Shown here: positions 35,902-46,104 of the stretch, in pieces
Numbering within the stretch: the stretch's first letter is position 1
Layout of the letters: each line of letters starts with the position of its first letter
Assembly (NCBI GenBank): GCA_016703765.1
Contig: JADJBL010000001.1
Coordinates: 62,001-126,000, forward strand
Direction: 5' to 3'
Length of the DNA: 64,000 nt
Source: Saprospirales bacterium
GTDB lineage: Bacteria; Bacteroidota; Bacteroidia; Chitinophagales; Saprospiraceae
Made by a program: the position numbers and the translations under genes
Notes under the pieces: generated by a model
Database searches by the model: none
What the model saw: the letters and a program-made list of their open reading frames with translations, nothing else
What the model was told of the DNA's origin: nothing

Positions 35902-37080
35902 GGCCATATAAAACCCATCATATCCAAACTCCTGCGGCAGCAGATGCCGGGATTGGACGAGCTCAAACTTTCCGTTTTGCTCCCGGAGAAAGTCTTCCAC
36001 CTGCTGCTCGTTTTCCGAAGGAAAAATACTGCACGTCGCATAGACCATCAGGCCGCCCGGTTTGAGCATGCGGCTGTAGGAGCGGAGTATTTCCCGCTGC
36101 GTTTCCCGAACCCGTTCGATAAAGGGAATATCCAGTTTCCATTTGGCGTCGGGATTGCGGCGGAGGACGCCGGTCCCGGAGCAGGGCACATCGAGCAGGA
36201 GCCGGTCGGCGGAGCCTTCCAGCCGTTTTATGACCTTGGTAGTATCGATGGGCCGGACGTCGAGGATATCGACTCCGGCACGCCGGGCGCGGCGTTTGAG
36301 CTCGTCGAGCTTCCAGCCTTCGGTATCCATGGCGATGAGTCGGCCTTTGTTCTGCATGAGGGAGGCCAGGTGGAGGGTTTTGCCGCCGCCGCCCGCACAG
36401 GCGTCGATGACCCTCATGCCGGGTTCGACCCGGAGGAAAGGGGCTACCTGCTGGGATGCAAAATCCTGTACTTCGAAATATCCCTGCCGGAAAGATTCCG
36501 TGGAAAAAAGGTTTTTGCGCTGTAAAACCCGCAATCCGGCGTCATCGAGGGCCTCTGTGTCTACCCCTTCGGCTTTGAGAAGCTGTTGCAGGGCGATCGG
36601 GGTCATTTTGAGGGTGTTGGCCCGGATTACCAGGGGCGCCTGTTCGTTGAGGGCGTGGAGGAGGGGTTCCCAGGTAGCCTGGAGTTCCTTGCGGCCGCGC
36701 TCGTCCAGCCAGTCGGGGATGGATTCGCGGATCTTGAGCACAGATCCCGCTTTCTTCCTTGCGGCCAGAATAGCTTTGGGGTCCAGGCCTTTAAACTCCT
36801 TCCAATCGGGCAGTGCATTGCCCTGGAGGATCTGCCAGGTCCCGAACATGCGCCACCAGTCCGCTTCCTCTTTCGGCTCTCCGCCGCTCACTTCGTAAAG
36901 GAGCCGGTACCAGCGCACGATTTCGTAGACGTTTTCCGCAATGAAGGCCCTGTCGCGGGCGCCCCATCGGGGGTTCGACTTCAACACCCGCTCGATGACC
37001 TTATCGGCATATTGATTGTCGGCGAACACATCCTGCAGGGAGGAGATGACGGCTTGTACCAGGTTGGGGTGAAGCTTCAA
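35878..37080 (-). CDS. RsmB/NOP-family RNA cytosine-C5 methyltransferase
   Basis: This 400-residue protein has an N-terminal NusB-like helical domain (about 1-120) and a Rossmann methyltransferase with SAM motif VIDACAGGGGKTLHLA and both family cysteines: DVPCSGTGVLRRNPDAKW and YATCSIFPSENE. The first releases the product and the second forms the covalent link with the base. RsmB methylates C967 of 16S rRNA; the NusB-like start supports that assignment over other members, but the exact target is inferred. Confidence 0.85.
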   Translation of the reverse strand: MKLHPNLVQAVISSLQDVFADNQYADKVIERVLKSNPRWGARDRAFIAENVYEIVRWYRLLYEVSGGEPKEEADWWRMFGTWQILQGNALPDWKEFKGLDPKAILAARKKAGSVLKIRESIPDWLDERGRKELQATWEPLLHALNEQAPLVIRANTLKMTPIALQQLLKAEGVDTEALDDAGLRVLQRKNLFSTESFRQGYFEVQDFASQQVAPFLRVEPGMRVIDACAGGGGKTLHLASLMQNKGRLIAMDTEGWKLDELKRRARRAGVDILDVRPIDTTKVIKRLEGSADRLLLDVPCSGTGVLRRNPDAKWKLDIPFIERVRETQREILRSYSRMLKPGGLMVYATCSIFPSENEQQVEDFLREQNGKFELVQSRHLLPQEFGYDGFYMALIVKGEE

Positions 37081-37090
37081 GAGAGTTTTG

Positions 37091-37162
37091 AGTTTTTAAT
37101 TTTTAGTTCTTAGTTCTTCTTAGCCCTGAATTAACTAAAAACTAAGAACTAAAAATTAAAAA
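37091..37162. repeat. word-built hairpin (TTTTTAATTTTTAGTTCTTAG family)
   Basis: The arm AGTTTTTAATTTTTAGTTCT at 37091 onward pairs with AACTAAGAACTAAAAATTAA-type sequence at 37133-37162, with a 15-20 base loop. Another copy of the same family at 39794-39863 forms a perfect 32-bp stem. This one lies between the divergent starts of the rRNA methyltransferase and receptor genes, so it is unlikely to be a terminator. Confidence 0.6.
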
Positions 37163-37324
37163 CCAGGAACTAAAAATTCTCTGATCCTTTTTTTGCTCAA
37201 ATTCATCCCAAAATCTCCTCCCTTCATCGGAAACCAGCCTCTTCCCGTAACCCGCAAAGAAACCTTCCGATCTAAAGGATGTCCTTCGGGCTATTCATTA
37301 TGGATTAGTTAAAAATTTTAAGAA

Positions 37325-39790
37325 ATGAGAACCCCAATCCTCGCCTTGTTGGCAATCTTGTCTGCATTACCAATTGAAAACAAACTACTTGCACAAACCC
37401 CGACCGGAACCATTTCCGGACTTTTGATCGACGAGAAGAGCGGCCAGGCAGCGCAATTTGCCACTATCATGCTCTATCGTCAGGGAGACAGCACCCTGGT
37501 AAAAGGAGACTTCAGCGATGAAGCCGGCGCTTTTCGCTTCGAGCTCCTGGAAGACGATACTTATTTTCTGCAAGCGACCCTGGTCGGTTTCGCCGATCTG
37601 GTCGTCCCCGACATCCAATTGAAATCAAGCAATGCGACGATCGACCTTGGCACGTTGCGCATGGGTGAAACCGTGCAGCAACTGGCCGAGGTGGTTGTTG
37701 CAGCCAAAAAACCTTTCGTCGAACGGCAGGCAGACAAGCTCATCGTCAACGTCGAGAGCAGCAGCGTGTCGGTGGGCAACAACGCCCTGGAAGTGCTGCG
37801 CCGCGCCCCGGGCGTAACCGTCGACAACAACGACAACATCAGCCTCCGCGGCCGCCAGGGCGTGATGGTGATGATCGACGGAAAACAGACCTACCTCTCC
37901 ATGGCCGAGGTGGCCAACCTCCTGAAAAACATGCCCAGCGAGTCGATCCAGACGATCGAGATCATCACCCAGCCCTCTGCGCGCTACGATGCGGCGGGCA
38001 ACGCCGGCATCATCAACATCCGCCTCAAAAAGAACAAGAACCAGGGACTCAACGGCAGCCTCACGGCCGGGGCAGGTCTTGGCCTGGTATGGTTCGACCG
38101 GCCTTATGAAAAAGCAAACGCCAACCTGAACCTAAACTACCGAAAGGGGAAGTTCAATCTCTTTGGCAACTACAGCGTCCGCCACTCCGACGGCGCCAAC
38201 GAACTGAGCCTGGAGCGTGGGGTGGTGTTTGAAGACACCTCCACCTTCTTCGACCAGGTCTCTTTTATGGAAGACTACAACAACAGCCATTCCTTTAAAA
38301 CCGGCCTGGACTACAACCTGACGGACCGCCAGACCCTCGGTGTGCAGGTCACCGGCTTTTTGAACGACGAAGCGTTCGAACTCACCAGCCAGAGCGATAT
38401 CTATACCAACGGCGACCTCAGCGGCGGACTCGAAGTGGTCAACGAGCGGCCCGGCAATTGGAGCAATTTCACCTACAACCTCAACTACCGGGCCAGCTTC
38501 GACAGCCTGGGCCGCGAACTCAGCGCCGACGCCGACTACTCCTATTACAACGGTAACTCCTTCGACAACCTCGTTACCACCTTCCTCGACAGCGAAGGCG
38601 TTTCCTACTCGGAAGAGCCTCTGCGCAGCGAGGTGCCCATCATGGTCGATATCCTGGCTTTCAAAGCCGATTACGTGCATCCGCTGAAAAGCGGCCTCAA
38701 ACTGGAAGGCGGCGTAAAAGCCAGCTTCGTGACGACCGACAACGACGTGCGGTTCGAGCTCTTTCAAGGCGACCAATGGGTGCTCGACAGCTTGAAAACC
38801 AACCATTTTATGTACGAGGAAAACATCGCCGCGGCATACATGAACGCCTCCCGCCAATTTGAAAAATGGGGCTTTCAGGCCGGCTTGCGCGCCGAAAACA
38901 CCCAATCGGTAGGCAACTCCGTCACCCTGAGCAAGATCGTCGACCGGCAATACCTGGAGTTTTTTCCGAGCCTTTCCATGCAGTATTCCCTGAGCGAAAA
39001 ACATCAGTTCGGCCTCAATTACAGCCGCCGCATCGACCGGCCCAGCTACCAGGACCTCAATCCCTTCATCTACTTCCTCGATCCTTTCTCCTACATGCAG
39101 GGCAATCCCTTCCTCAATCCGATGTTCACGCATTCCATCGAATTATCGCACACCTTCATGAGCGCGATGAACACCAGCCTGAGCTACAGTCGCAGCGAGG
39201 ATTATATCACCCAGGTCACGATCCAGGACGATACGACCAAAACGACTTATGCCACGAATTATAACCTGGATACCTACCACAATGTGAGCTTCAACATCAG
39301 CAGTCCTATCCCCATCACCAAATGGTGGATGGCGCAGGTCAACCTGAACGCCAACTACAAGAGCTTCCATGCCGAATTTCAGGGCGACACGCTCGACAAC
39401 CGGGGCTTCACCGGCAATTTCTACCTGTCAAATGAATTTACCCTGCCCAAGGGCTTTACCGCCGAACTTTCGGGTTGGTACCAATCGCCCGAGGTGGACG
39501 GCATTTTCGTTGGCCGATCGATGTATATGGCTGATTTCGGCCTGAGTAAGAAAGTGCTCAAAAACATGGGCACGATCCGCATCAACCTCAACGACATCTT
39601 CAACACGGGCCGCTGGCGCGGCTATACCGATTACGCGACCATGGACCTGAGGGTCAACAACAAATGGGAGAGCCGCCGCGTAAACGTCTCCTTTAGCTAT
39701 CGCTTCGGCAACCAGAATGTCAAAGGGCCGCAGCGCCGCAGCACCGGCTCGGAGGATGAAAGAAATCGCGTGAAAATGGATAGGGGGTAG
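37325..39790 (+). CDS. TonB-dependent receptor-like outer-membrane protein (OMP_b-brl_3 family)
   Basis: The 821-residue product has a signal peptide (ILALLAILSALPIENKLLAQ), a carboxypeptidase-regulatory-like beta domain at about 30-110 (GTISGLLIDEKSGQAAQFAT), a plug (LEVLRRAPGVTVDNNDNISL, IQTIEIITQPSARYDAAGNA) and a large beta-barrel. The plug sequence and GIINIRLKKNKNQGLNG mark the OMP_b-brl_3 group rather than the SusC group, and no SusD follows. The substrate is unknown; the barrel is intact. AT-rich hairpins of one family flank the gene on both sides. Confidence 0.8.
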   Translation: MRTPILALLAILSALPIENKLLAQTPTGTISGLLIDEKSGQAAQFATIMLYRQGDSTLVKGDFSDEAGAFRFELLEDDTYFLQATLVGFADLVVPDIQLKSSNATIDLGTLRMGETVQQLAEVVVAAKKPFVERQADKLIVNVESSSVSVGNNALEVLRRAPGVTVDNNDNISLRGRQGVMVMIDGKQTYLSMAEVANLLKNMPSESIQTIEIITQPSARYDAAGNAGIINIRLKKNKNQGLNGSLTAGAGLGLVWFDRPYEKANANLNLNYRKGKFNLFGNYSVRHSDGANELSLERGVVFEDTSTFFDQVSFMEDYNNSHSFKTGLDYNLTDRQTLGVQVTGFLNDEAFELTSQSDIYTNGDLSGGLEVVNERPGNWSNFTYNLNYRASFDSLGRELSADADYSYYNGNSFDNLVTTFLDSEGVSYSEEPLRSEVPIMVDILAFKADYVHPLKSGLKLEGGVKASFVTTDNDVRFELFQGDQWVLDSLKTNHFMYEENIAAAYMNASRQFEKWGFQAGLRAENTQSVGNSVTLSKIVDRQYLEFFPSLSMQYSLSEKHQFGLNYSRRIDRPSYQDLNPFIYFLDPFSYMQGNPFLNPMFTHSIELSHTFMSAMNTSLSYSRSEDYITQVTIQDDTTKTTYATNYNLDTYHNVSFNISSPIPITKWWMAQVNLNANYKSFHAEFQGDTLDNRGFTGNFYLSNEFTLPKGFTAELSGWYQSPEVDGIFVGRSMYMADFGLSKKVLKNMGTIRINLNDIFNTGRWRGYTDYATMDLRVNNKWESRRVNVSFSYRFGNQNVKGPQRRSTGSEDERNRVKMDRG

Positions 39791-39793
39791 TTT

Positions 39794-39863
39794 AGTTTTT
39801 AATTTTTAGTTCTTAGTTTTTAGTTGAGGCTAACTAAAAACTAAGAACTAAAAATTAAAAACT
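39794..39863. repeat. perfect 32-bp AT-rich hairpin
   Basis: The arms at 39794-39825 and 39832-39863 are exact complements around GAGGCT. The arm is built from AGTTTTTAATTTTTAGTT and CTTAGTTTTTAGTT words. It starts 4 bases after the receptor stop codon and could end its transcript, but its relative at 37091-37162 is placed between divergent genes. Confidence 0.75.
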
Positions 39864-39887
39864 GAAAATTTCCCACCTTCGCCTTCC

Positions 39888-40775
39888 ATGAAATCCTTCT
39901 TCACCCCAGGAGTTCGCTACATGCTGTTGGCCGTGACCGGCTTCAGCCTGATGAACCTTTGCGTGAAGATGCTGCCGGGCATTCCGCCCATGGAGTTGGT
40001 GTTTTTTCGCTGCCTGGTGTCCATGCTTATTTGCGCCTGGTTGCTCCTAAAGGCTAACCAATCCTGGATCGGCAACGATCGCCTGCGCTTGTTGGCGCGG
40101 GGGGCGAGCGGGACTTTGGCACTGTATTTTTTCTTTGTGGCCCTTCAAAAACTGCCTCTGGCTACAGCGGTGACGATCTCCTACCTGTCGCCGATCTTCT
40201 CCACCTTGTTTGCGGCCATTTTTTTAAAAGAAAAAGTGCAGCCGATGCAGTGGCTCTTTTTCGGAGTATCCATCACGGGTGTCATCTTGCTGAAAGGCTG
40301 GGACCCGAGGGTCACTAACCTTTATTTCGCTTTCGGAATCCTGTCGGCCATTTTTTCGGGAATAGCTTACAACCTGGTGCGCCGCCTCAAGGAGTCGGAG
40401 CACCCTATCGTGGTGGTCATGCATTTCCAGATCGTGGGCACGGTAGCAGGCGCGGTCTTTTCGGTGACGAATTTTAAAATGCCCCAGGGTTGGGAATGGC
40501 TTTGGCTGCTGGCGGTAGGCTTGCTCACACAAGTGGGTCAGGTGAATCTCACCAAGGCCCTGCAGCGCGAAAAGGTGGGGATTGTTACCAGCATCAACTT
40601 CTTCGGGGTGGTCTACGCCGCGCTCTTCGGCTGGATCCTGTTTCAGGAGCACATCACCTGGAAGAGCCTGTTTGCTATATCGCTGGTCGCCTTCGGCGTC
40701 GTCGCCAACATCCTGGCCGCGAGGAGAGCAGATCTGGTGCCGACGGTGAATATGGTCAAAAGACTGGACGAGTGA
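39888..40775 (+). CDS. EamA/DMT-family transporter
   Basis: The 295-residue product shows ten hydrophobic helices in two repeats, with EamA landmarks PPMELVFFRCLVSMLICAWL, LATAVTISYLSPIFSTLFA and, in the second half, VGIVTSINFFGVVYAALFGW. Drug/metabolite transporters of this size usually export amino acids, nucleobases or other small metabolites; the substrate cannot be read from the sequence. A strong bidirectional hairpin follows at 40781-40820. Confidence 0.85.
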   Translation: MKSFFTPGVRYMLLAVTGFSLMNLCVKMLPGIPPMELVFFRCLVSMLICAWLLLKANQSWIGNDRLRLLARGASGTLALYFFFVALQKLPLATAVTISYLSPIFSTLFAAIFLKEKVQPMQWLFFGVSITGVILLKGWDPRVTNLYFAFGILSAIFSGIAYNLVRRLKESEHPIVVVMHFQIVGTVAGAVFSVTNFKMPQGWEWLWLLAVGLLTQVGQVNLTKALQREKVGIVTSINFFGVVYAALFGWILFQEHITWKSLFAISLVAFGVVANILAARRADLVPTVNMVKRLDE

Positions 40776-40780
40776 AATAG

Positions 40781-40820
40781 GAAGGCGGTTGGAGTGGCCA
40801 AAGCCTCCCCAACCGCCTTC
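40781..40820. terminator. bidirectional terminator between convergent genes
   Basis: GAAGGCGGTTGG at 40781-40792 pairs exactly with CCAACCGCCTTC at 40809-40820 around a 16-base loop. It stands 6 bases after the EamA stop and 17 bases from the end of the convergent FKBP-like gene. Confidence 0.7.
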
Positions 40821-40836
40821 TTGATTCGATTTGATA

Positions 40837-41568
40837 TTACTTTTCCAAAGCTGCCAGCTTTCTGCCGTTCCGGAAATTGGGATTGATGGCCAGGACTTTT
40901 CAAAATTGTTACGGGCCTTTCGCTTTTCTCCTTCTCCAAATAGGCGTCGCCCAGGCTGTCATAGGTATTGGCTGAATCTGGGTTGCGCTTTACGTTGCTC
41001 TGGAAGACATCAACGGCTGCATGGGTGTTTTTCCTCCAACAGTTTGTAGCCGTACATGTTGATATCCCATTCATGCAGGCTGTACTCACGGGCGCCAGGC
41101 ACAATTCACTGAACTTATCCATGGCGGCATCCACCTTTTTCTTCTGAAGGCTCTCGACCAGTTCTCCGGAAGGCTTTGGTCGGCGAAGTTAATGACCTCT
41201 ACTTCAATCCTAATATTTTCTCCTTTCAGATCGGGTGGAGCGGTTTCACCCATGAGCGATTTCGGCATAACCACCTCGTAAGTACCTCCTTTTTCCATGC
41301 TCAGCATCGTTTGATCCATAGCCATTGCAGTCGGATCATTTTCCACTTCCTTGCCCAGGATAATAAAGTGGGGCACACCCACATCCCGGCTCGACCAGAT
41401 GACGGTGCCTTCGGCATCTTTAAGCACTCGATGCACCTCCACTTCCTGGCCCATGACGGGTTTATCGCCCGAGCCGTCTTTGATGACTTTCATTTCCAGG
41501 GCATCCTGTGCCAGCATTCCAGTTGAGAAAAGGAACGTCAGCAGCAACAAATTCAAAAACCTTTTCAT
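40837..41568 (-). CDS. FKBP-like peptidyl-prolyl isomerase with TPR tail, frameshifted
   Basis: The first frame gives a signal peptide (MKRFLNLLLLTFLFSTGMLA) and an FKBP-like domain (VMGQEVEVHRVLKDAEGTVI, MEKGGTYEVVMPKSLMGE, ENIRIEVEVINF). After a break near 41170 the product continues in other frames as a TPR-like stretch: AMDKFSELCL, THAAVDVFQSNVKRNP, DSANTYDSLGDAYLEKEKSE, and NPNFRNGRKLAALEK before the TAA at 40837. At least three single-base indels are needed. Likely a periplasmic folding factor; the domain pairing is inferred from contiguous frames. Confidence 0.5.
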
Positions 41569-41748
41569 AATAAATGATTTTGAGGGTAAAAAATGTTTTG
41601 CAAAACCTACAACTTTAAGGTAGAAGGTTTTGTGAAATTTTGGGGAATAAATTTTTAATGAAAAAGGAAAGGTGATCCTTATCGGCTTTGGTACACCAAA
41701 GAGACTTAAATGGTGGAAATTGCATAATTGGGTATGCGCTTTGGAGCA

Positions 41749-42629
41749 CTAAAAACCAATCTCCCACCTCGCCACCGAGCTCACCCCAAATATCCCCACC
41801 CCTTTTTCGATGTTATCGTGCACCACCACCGGTTCGGCGAAGGGATTGCCCTGGGCGTTGGTGTAAAGGTCGAGTGTGCGGAGGAAGAGGTAGCGGTCGC
41901 GGGAAATGGAGTGCAGGCGTACGACCAGCTTCGCGCCGGGGATTTCGTGGACATTATCCCAAAACCAGGTCTTTAGTGCGTATTTCTTGCCGTCGATGGG
42001 ACCGTCTTTGAAGATCAATCCCTGCTCGTAGGGTTCTACCAGGGCGTCTTCCGTTTGTATATAAATGTTGCCCCCGAAATCCCCAATGGAGTCGGGGATA
42101 TAGTAATAAGCGTCCACGTAGTAATAGTTATCCTCTCCTGCCGGGTCCTGAAATTCGACGCTGAGCGTGTTGACCTTTTCGCCGTCGGGGTTTACGCCGC
42201 CCTGAACAGTATACACCGCATCCAGAATAGAAACCGAGGTCGGCATGACCTGAACTGCCTCCACCGATTCAAAGCCGGGCGCCGAAACCTGCAGGGTGTA
42301 GGTATGTGGTTGGTCGCCGATGGGTTCTCCCATCGCGAGGTAAAAATGCCCCGGCCCGACGTTCGGCACGGTCTGCCAGAGCGCCCCGTCGCGGAGCACC
42401 GCGACCGCAGCGCCTTGTATAGAAACGGAATCTAAGATCACCGAATCCAGAATCCGGCGCTTCGCGATACGAACACGATCAAGGCGGTATCCTGCGCCCG
42501 GAAATGCGCCGACACTGCCAGCGAAGGCTCGTGCTCGGGGATCTCGATGTCTACGATTTGGTTGAAAAAGTCAGGCAGCCAGTAAGGGCGGCAAGCAGAG
42601 GAGGAGGAGGATTATTTGAAAGAGTTTCA
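41749..42629 (-). CDS. DUF4249 lipoprotein, frameshifted near its start
   Basis: The main frame (42441-41749) shows DUF4249: SIQGAAVAVLRDGALWQTVP, YTLQVSAPGFESVEAVQVMP, LSVEFQDPAGEDNYYYVDAY, and VRLHSISRDRYLFLRTLD. Upstream frames add a signal peptide from 42629 (MKLFQIILLLLCLPPLLA) and IEIPEHEPSLAVSAHFRAQD with LIVFVSRSAG, the usual family beginning, joined by two single-base indels near 42570 and 42450. DUF4249 proteins commonly follow TonB-dependent receptors and are thought to act as their surface partners, as here. Confidence 0.65.
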
Positions 42630-42650
42630 TTAGGAAGAATTTGGGTTGGC

Positions 42651-42708
42651 GACTGGTGATTAGTGACTGGTGACTAGTCACTAATCACCAGTCACTAATC
42701 ACTAAAAC
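42651..42708. repeat. word-built hairpin (GTGACTGGTGATTA family)
   Basis: TGGTGATTAGTGACTGGTGA on the left pairs with TCACTAATCACCAGTCACTA on the right around CTAG. It lies between the DUF4249 gene and the receptor gene and includes the last bases of the receptor frame. Same words as 23681-23754 and 35189-35236. Confidence 0.6.
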
Positions 42709-45022
42709 TTAAAATTATACGCAATAGAAGGAATGATCGAAAACAAACTCACCTGCTTGAACACCCGCTGGCCGTTGTCGCCGGTGGCGGGGTAAACGTA
42801 ATATGGATTTTTGCGGTTGTACACGTTGTACACGCTCAGCACCCAGGTGCGCGACCAGTGTTTTTTTTGCTTGAAAAACTCGATACCGAGATCGAGGCGG
42901 TGGTAGGGTTTCATGCGGAAAGAGTTCTTCTCGCCGATGGCCTCCACCTCGCGCAGGAAGCCGAATTCCTGGTCTCCGAAGGAGGAGGTCATTTGGGTCA
43001 GGTAGCGGTAAAGCGGCAGGGTGATGGCGTTGCCGGTGCCATAGACCCAGGTGCCGGAGACGGAAATGCCCTTGCTCAACTGATGGGTCAGCACGATCTC
43101 CGCATCGTGCCGGCGGTCGTACTTGAAGGGGTATCGGTCGCCCCCGTTGATCTCGTCGAATTGCCGCCAGTTCCAGGCGAGGGTGTAGCCGATCCAGCCC
43201 GTTGTCTTGCCCTCTTTTTTCTGTACGAAAAATTCGAGGCCGTAGGCTTCCCCGTCGCCCTGGGTGACCTTGTCCTGCCAGTCGCTTTCCAGCCCTACGA
43301 ACTCCGCGCCCTCGCGGTAGGAGAGCACGTTTTTCATCTGTTTGTAATAAGCCTCGACGCTCACTTCGTAACCTTCCCCGAAGGTTTTGGCCCCGCCCAC
43401 GGCCGCCTGCCAGGAACGCTGGGGCAGGATCCGCTTCGTGCTGGGCACCCACAGGTCGGTGGGCAGGCTGAGCGATTCGTTGGTGAGCAGGTTGATAAAC
43501 TGGCTCATTGTCGCAAAAGAAGCTTTCAGGGCCACCTCGCGGGGCAGGAGGTAGCGGAGGCTGAGGCGGGGTTGCAGGGAAAAATACAGTTCCGGTTCCT
43601 CCCCCAGCACCTGGAAGGCCGCCGCGTGCAAGCCGACATTTGCCCGAAGGGCGCCCCATTGCAGGTCGTCTTCGGCGTACAAGGCGTATTCCAGGGAATG
43701 AATCTTTTCGGAGCCCACCAGGGTATCGAACTGGATCTCGTTGAAACCCGCCTCCAACTGCGTGACGCCAGGGTTGTAGGTATGGTGAGTTACCCCGTGC
43801 CGAAGCGGATGTAGTGGTTGGGATTGGGGATATAGTCGAAATCGATTTTCCCGGCAAAATCGTGGATACCCGAATCGTAGCGGGCGGCAAACGATTCTTT
43901 TTGTCCTTCGAGCTGGGTCTCGAAAGCCGCAGCGAAGTCGAACTGAAACTGGCTGTAGGTAGCCGTGGTATTGGCGAACAGGCGGTTGTTGATCTGGTAG
44001 TTCCAGCGCAGGGCGGTGGTGATATTGCCCCAATCCACGCCGTTTTCGGTGGCGAAATAGCCGTCATTCTCCAGCGTTTCCCTTGCTTCGAAATAGAAAA
44101 TATCGCTGCCCATATAGCTGCTGAGGAAGAGCCGGTGCTTGTCGTTGATTTTGTAGTTGACCTTGGCGTTCAGGTCGTAGAAATAGAGTTTCGGCTTAAA
44201 GGAAACCCCCTCCGGCTGTGTGGCCGCGATGAGGGGCCGCATGAGCAAATCGACGTAGGTGCGGCGGCCGCTCACCATGAAGGAAGCCTTGTTTTTCACG
44301 ATCGGCCCTTCCAGGGTGAGGCGCGAAGCGATGAGGCCCACGCTGCCTTCTCCGTGAAATTGTTGGTCGTTGCCCTCCTTCATATTGATCTCGATGACGG
44401 AGGATAGGCGTCCGCCGTAGCGGGCCGGGAAGCCTCCTTTCGTGAGGGTGACGTTCTTGATGGCGTCGGCGTTGAAGACCGAGAAAAAGCCCAATAGGTG
44501 CGAGACGTTGTAGACCGGCACCCCGTCGAGGAGGATAAGGTTTTGGTCCGGCGAGCCGCCGCGGACGTAGAGTCCGTTTTGTCCTTCGCCGCCCGATTGC
44601 ACACCCGGCAACAACTGCAGGGCCTTGAGCACGTCGACCTCGCCGAGCAGGGCGGGCATTTTCTTGATCATTTCCACCGGCACCTCCACCTTGCTCATCT
44701 GAGCCGACTCTTCGATACGCTCGAGTCGGGAGGCCTTGACCTCCACGGTTTCGAGTTGCACGGAGGCAGAAAGTCGTACGTGGAGGCTCGTATCTTTTTC
44801 TAGGATAAAATAAAAACGGGCCGGCGAGTAACCGATGTAGGAAACTTCAAGCGCTACGGTGTCGCCCGCCGGAAGGGTGAGGCTGTAAAAGCCGTAGAGG
44901 TTGGTCACCGCCCCCGCTCCGGAATGCGCGTCGAACACGGTGGCCGAGATGAGGTCTTCGCCGCTTTCGGAGTCTTTCACGTATCCGCTGATGGTGTATT
45001 TCTGGGCGGAAAGAGGCCCCAA
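42702..45022 (-). CDS. TonB-dependent receptor, one frameshift
   Basis: Two frames (45022-43790 and 44033-42702) join if one base is added to the CCCC at 43794-43797. The protein (about 773 residues) has a carboxypeptidase-like domain (ISGYVKDSESGEDLISATVF), a plug with VDVLKALQLLPGVQSGGEGQ, LYVRGGSPDQNLILLDGVPV and GFFSVFNADAIKNV, and a barrel ending VSLFSIIPSIAYNFKF. A signal peptide is not complete: the frame opens at a TTG with only GPLSAQ before the first domain and stop codons lie shortly upstream, so its beginning is also damaged or lost. The DUF4249 gene is its likely partner. Confidence 0.7.
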
Positions 45023-45176
45023 AGCGTTGGCTCTCTTCCCCTCGAAAGGATGTTAAAGTCGACAAAGGACCGTATTTTACAGCTGAAAGCCATTTTTCCC
45101 TTGATCCAATCCACCTCTCCATACCTCCATCGACCGCGCCCGCTACGATGCTTGCATCGCCCAGGCTGCCAACGGA

Positions 45177-46052
45177 ATGCCCTACGCCTTCTCCTGGTAC
45201 CTCGACCAAATTGCCGGAAAGTGGGATGTCCTGGTGTCGGGCGACTACGAGGCCGTCTGCCCCCTTCCCTGGAACGCCAAATGGCTGGGATTGAAGCAGG
45301 TGTACCAACCCCTTTTTTGTCAGCAATTGGGCGTTTTTTCGAAAAATCTGCCCGGGCCGGAGCTGGTCCGCTCGTTTCTGGAGGCTATTCCGCCTTATTT
45401 TCGGAGGGTGTTGATCTGTTTGAATGAAAAAAATGCGGTGACCGAAATACCCGGCTGGGAGATCCGGCGCAGGAGCAATTTTCTGCTCGACCTCCACCGG
45501 CCCTGGGAGGTGATCGAGGCGGGGTACTCCAAAAGTTTGAAAAAGCGGCTGCGCAAGGCCCGGGAGGAGCACAGCCTGGTAGAGGCGCCCTTGTCGCCGG
45601 AGGAATTGTCGAGGCTCTACCAAAGTCAATTGGGAGAAAAGGTGGAATGTCCGCCGCGGATGTACCGGCGTTTTGAGGGGGTCATGCAGGAGGCCATCGC
45701 CCGCGACCTGGGTCGAATCTGGGGCGCAACCGATCTTCGGGGCGAGCTTCTGGCCGCCGGGTTTTTCCTGCAAAGTCATGGACGGATCATCAATATGTTC
45801 GGCGCCTCCACGGCCAGGGGCAAGGATTTTCATTCCATGCACTTCCTCCTCGACGCACTCATTCGGCGGCACGCCGGCCAATCTTTGCTGTTGGATTTCG
45901 AAGGCTCGTCGATACCGTCTATCGCGTATTTCTTTGGGAGTTTTGGGGCGGAGGAGCATAGCTATTCCTGCCTTTTGAAAGATCGGATGCCGGGGGTGTT
46001 GAAAATAGCCAGGAGGGAATTCTGGAACTTCAATAACCCAAATAGCGTTTGA
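45177..46052 (+). CDS. GNAT/FemAB-like acyltransferase
   Basis: The 291-residue frame holds two GNAT-like halves: MPYAFSWYLDQIAGKWDVLV, GDYEAVCPLPW, then GYSKSLKKRLRKAREEHSLV, LLAAGFFLQSHGRIINMFGA, and LLDFEGSSIPSIAYFFGSFG. This is the BioF2/FemAB type found in many Bacteroidota, of unknown acceptor. The frame extends upstream without a start (SIDRARYDACIAQAANG), so the real N-terminus lies near 45100 and an indel probably hides it; the receptor gene on the other strand starts only 155 bases away and is damaged too. Confidence 0.7.
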   Translation: MPYAFSWYLDQIAGKWDVLVSGDYEAVCPLPWNAKWLGLKQVYQPLFCQQLGVFSKNLPGPELVRSFLEAIPPYFRRVLICLNEKNAVTEIPGWEIRRRSNFLLDLHRPWEVIEAGYSKSLKKRLRKAREEHSLVEAPLSPEELSRLYQSQLGEKVECPPRMYRRFEGVMQEAIARDLGRIWGATDLRGELLAAGFFLQSHGRIINMFGASTARGKDFHSMHFLLDALIRRHAGQSLLLDFEGSSIPSIAYFFGSFGAEEHSYSCLLKDRMPGVLKIARREFWNFNNPNSV

Positions 46053-46104
46053 ATTTTATTGTAATTGCAGGAATGCTTCTGAGCATTCACTCAAAATTAA
46101 GACC

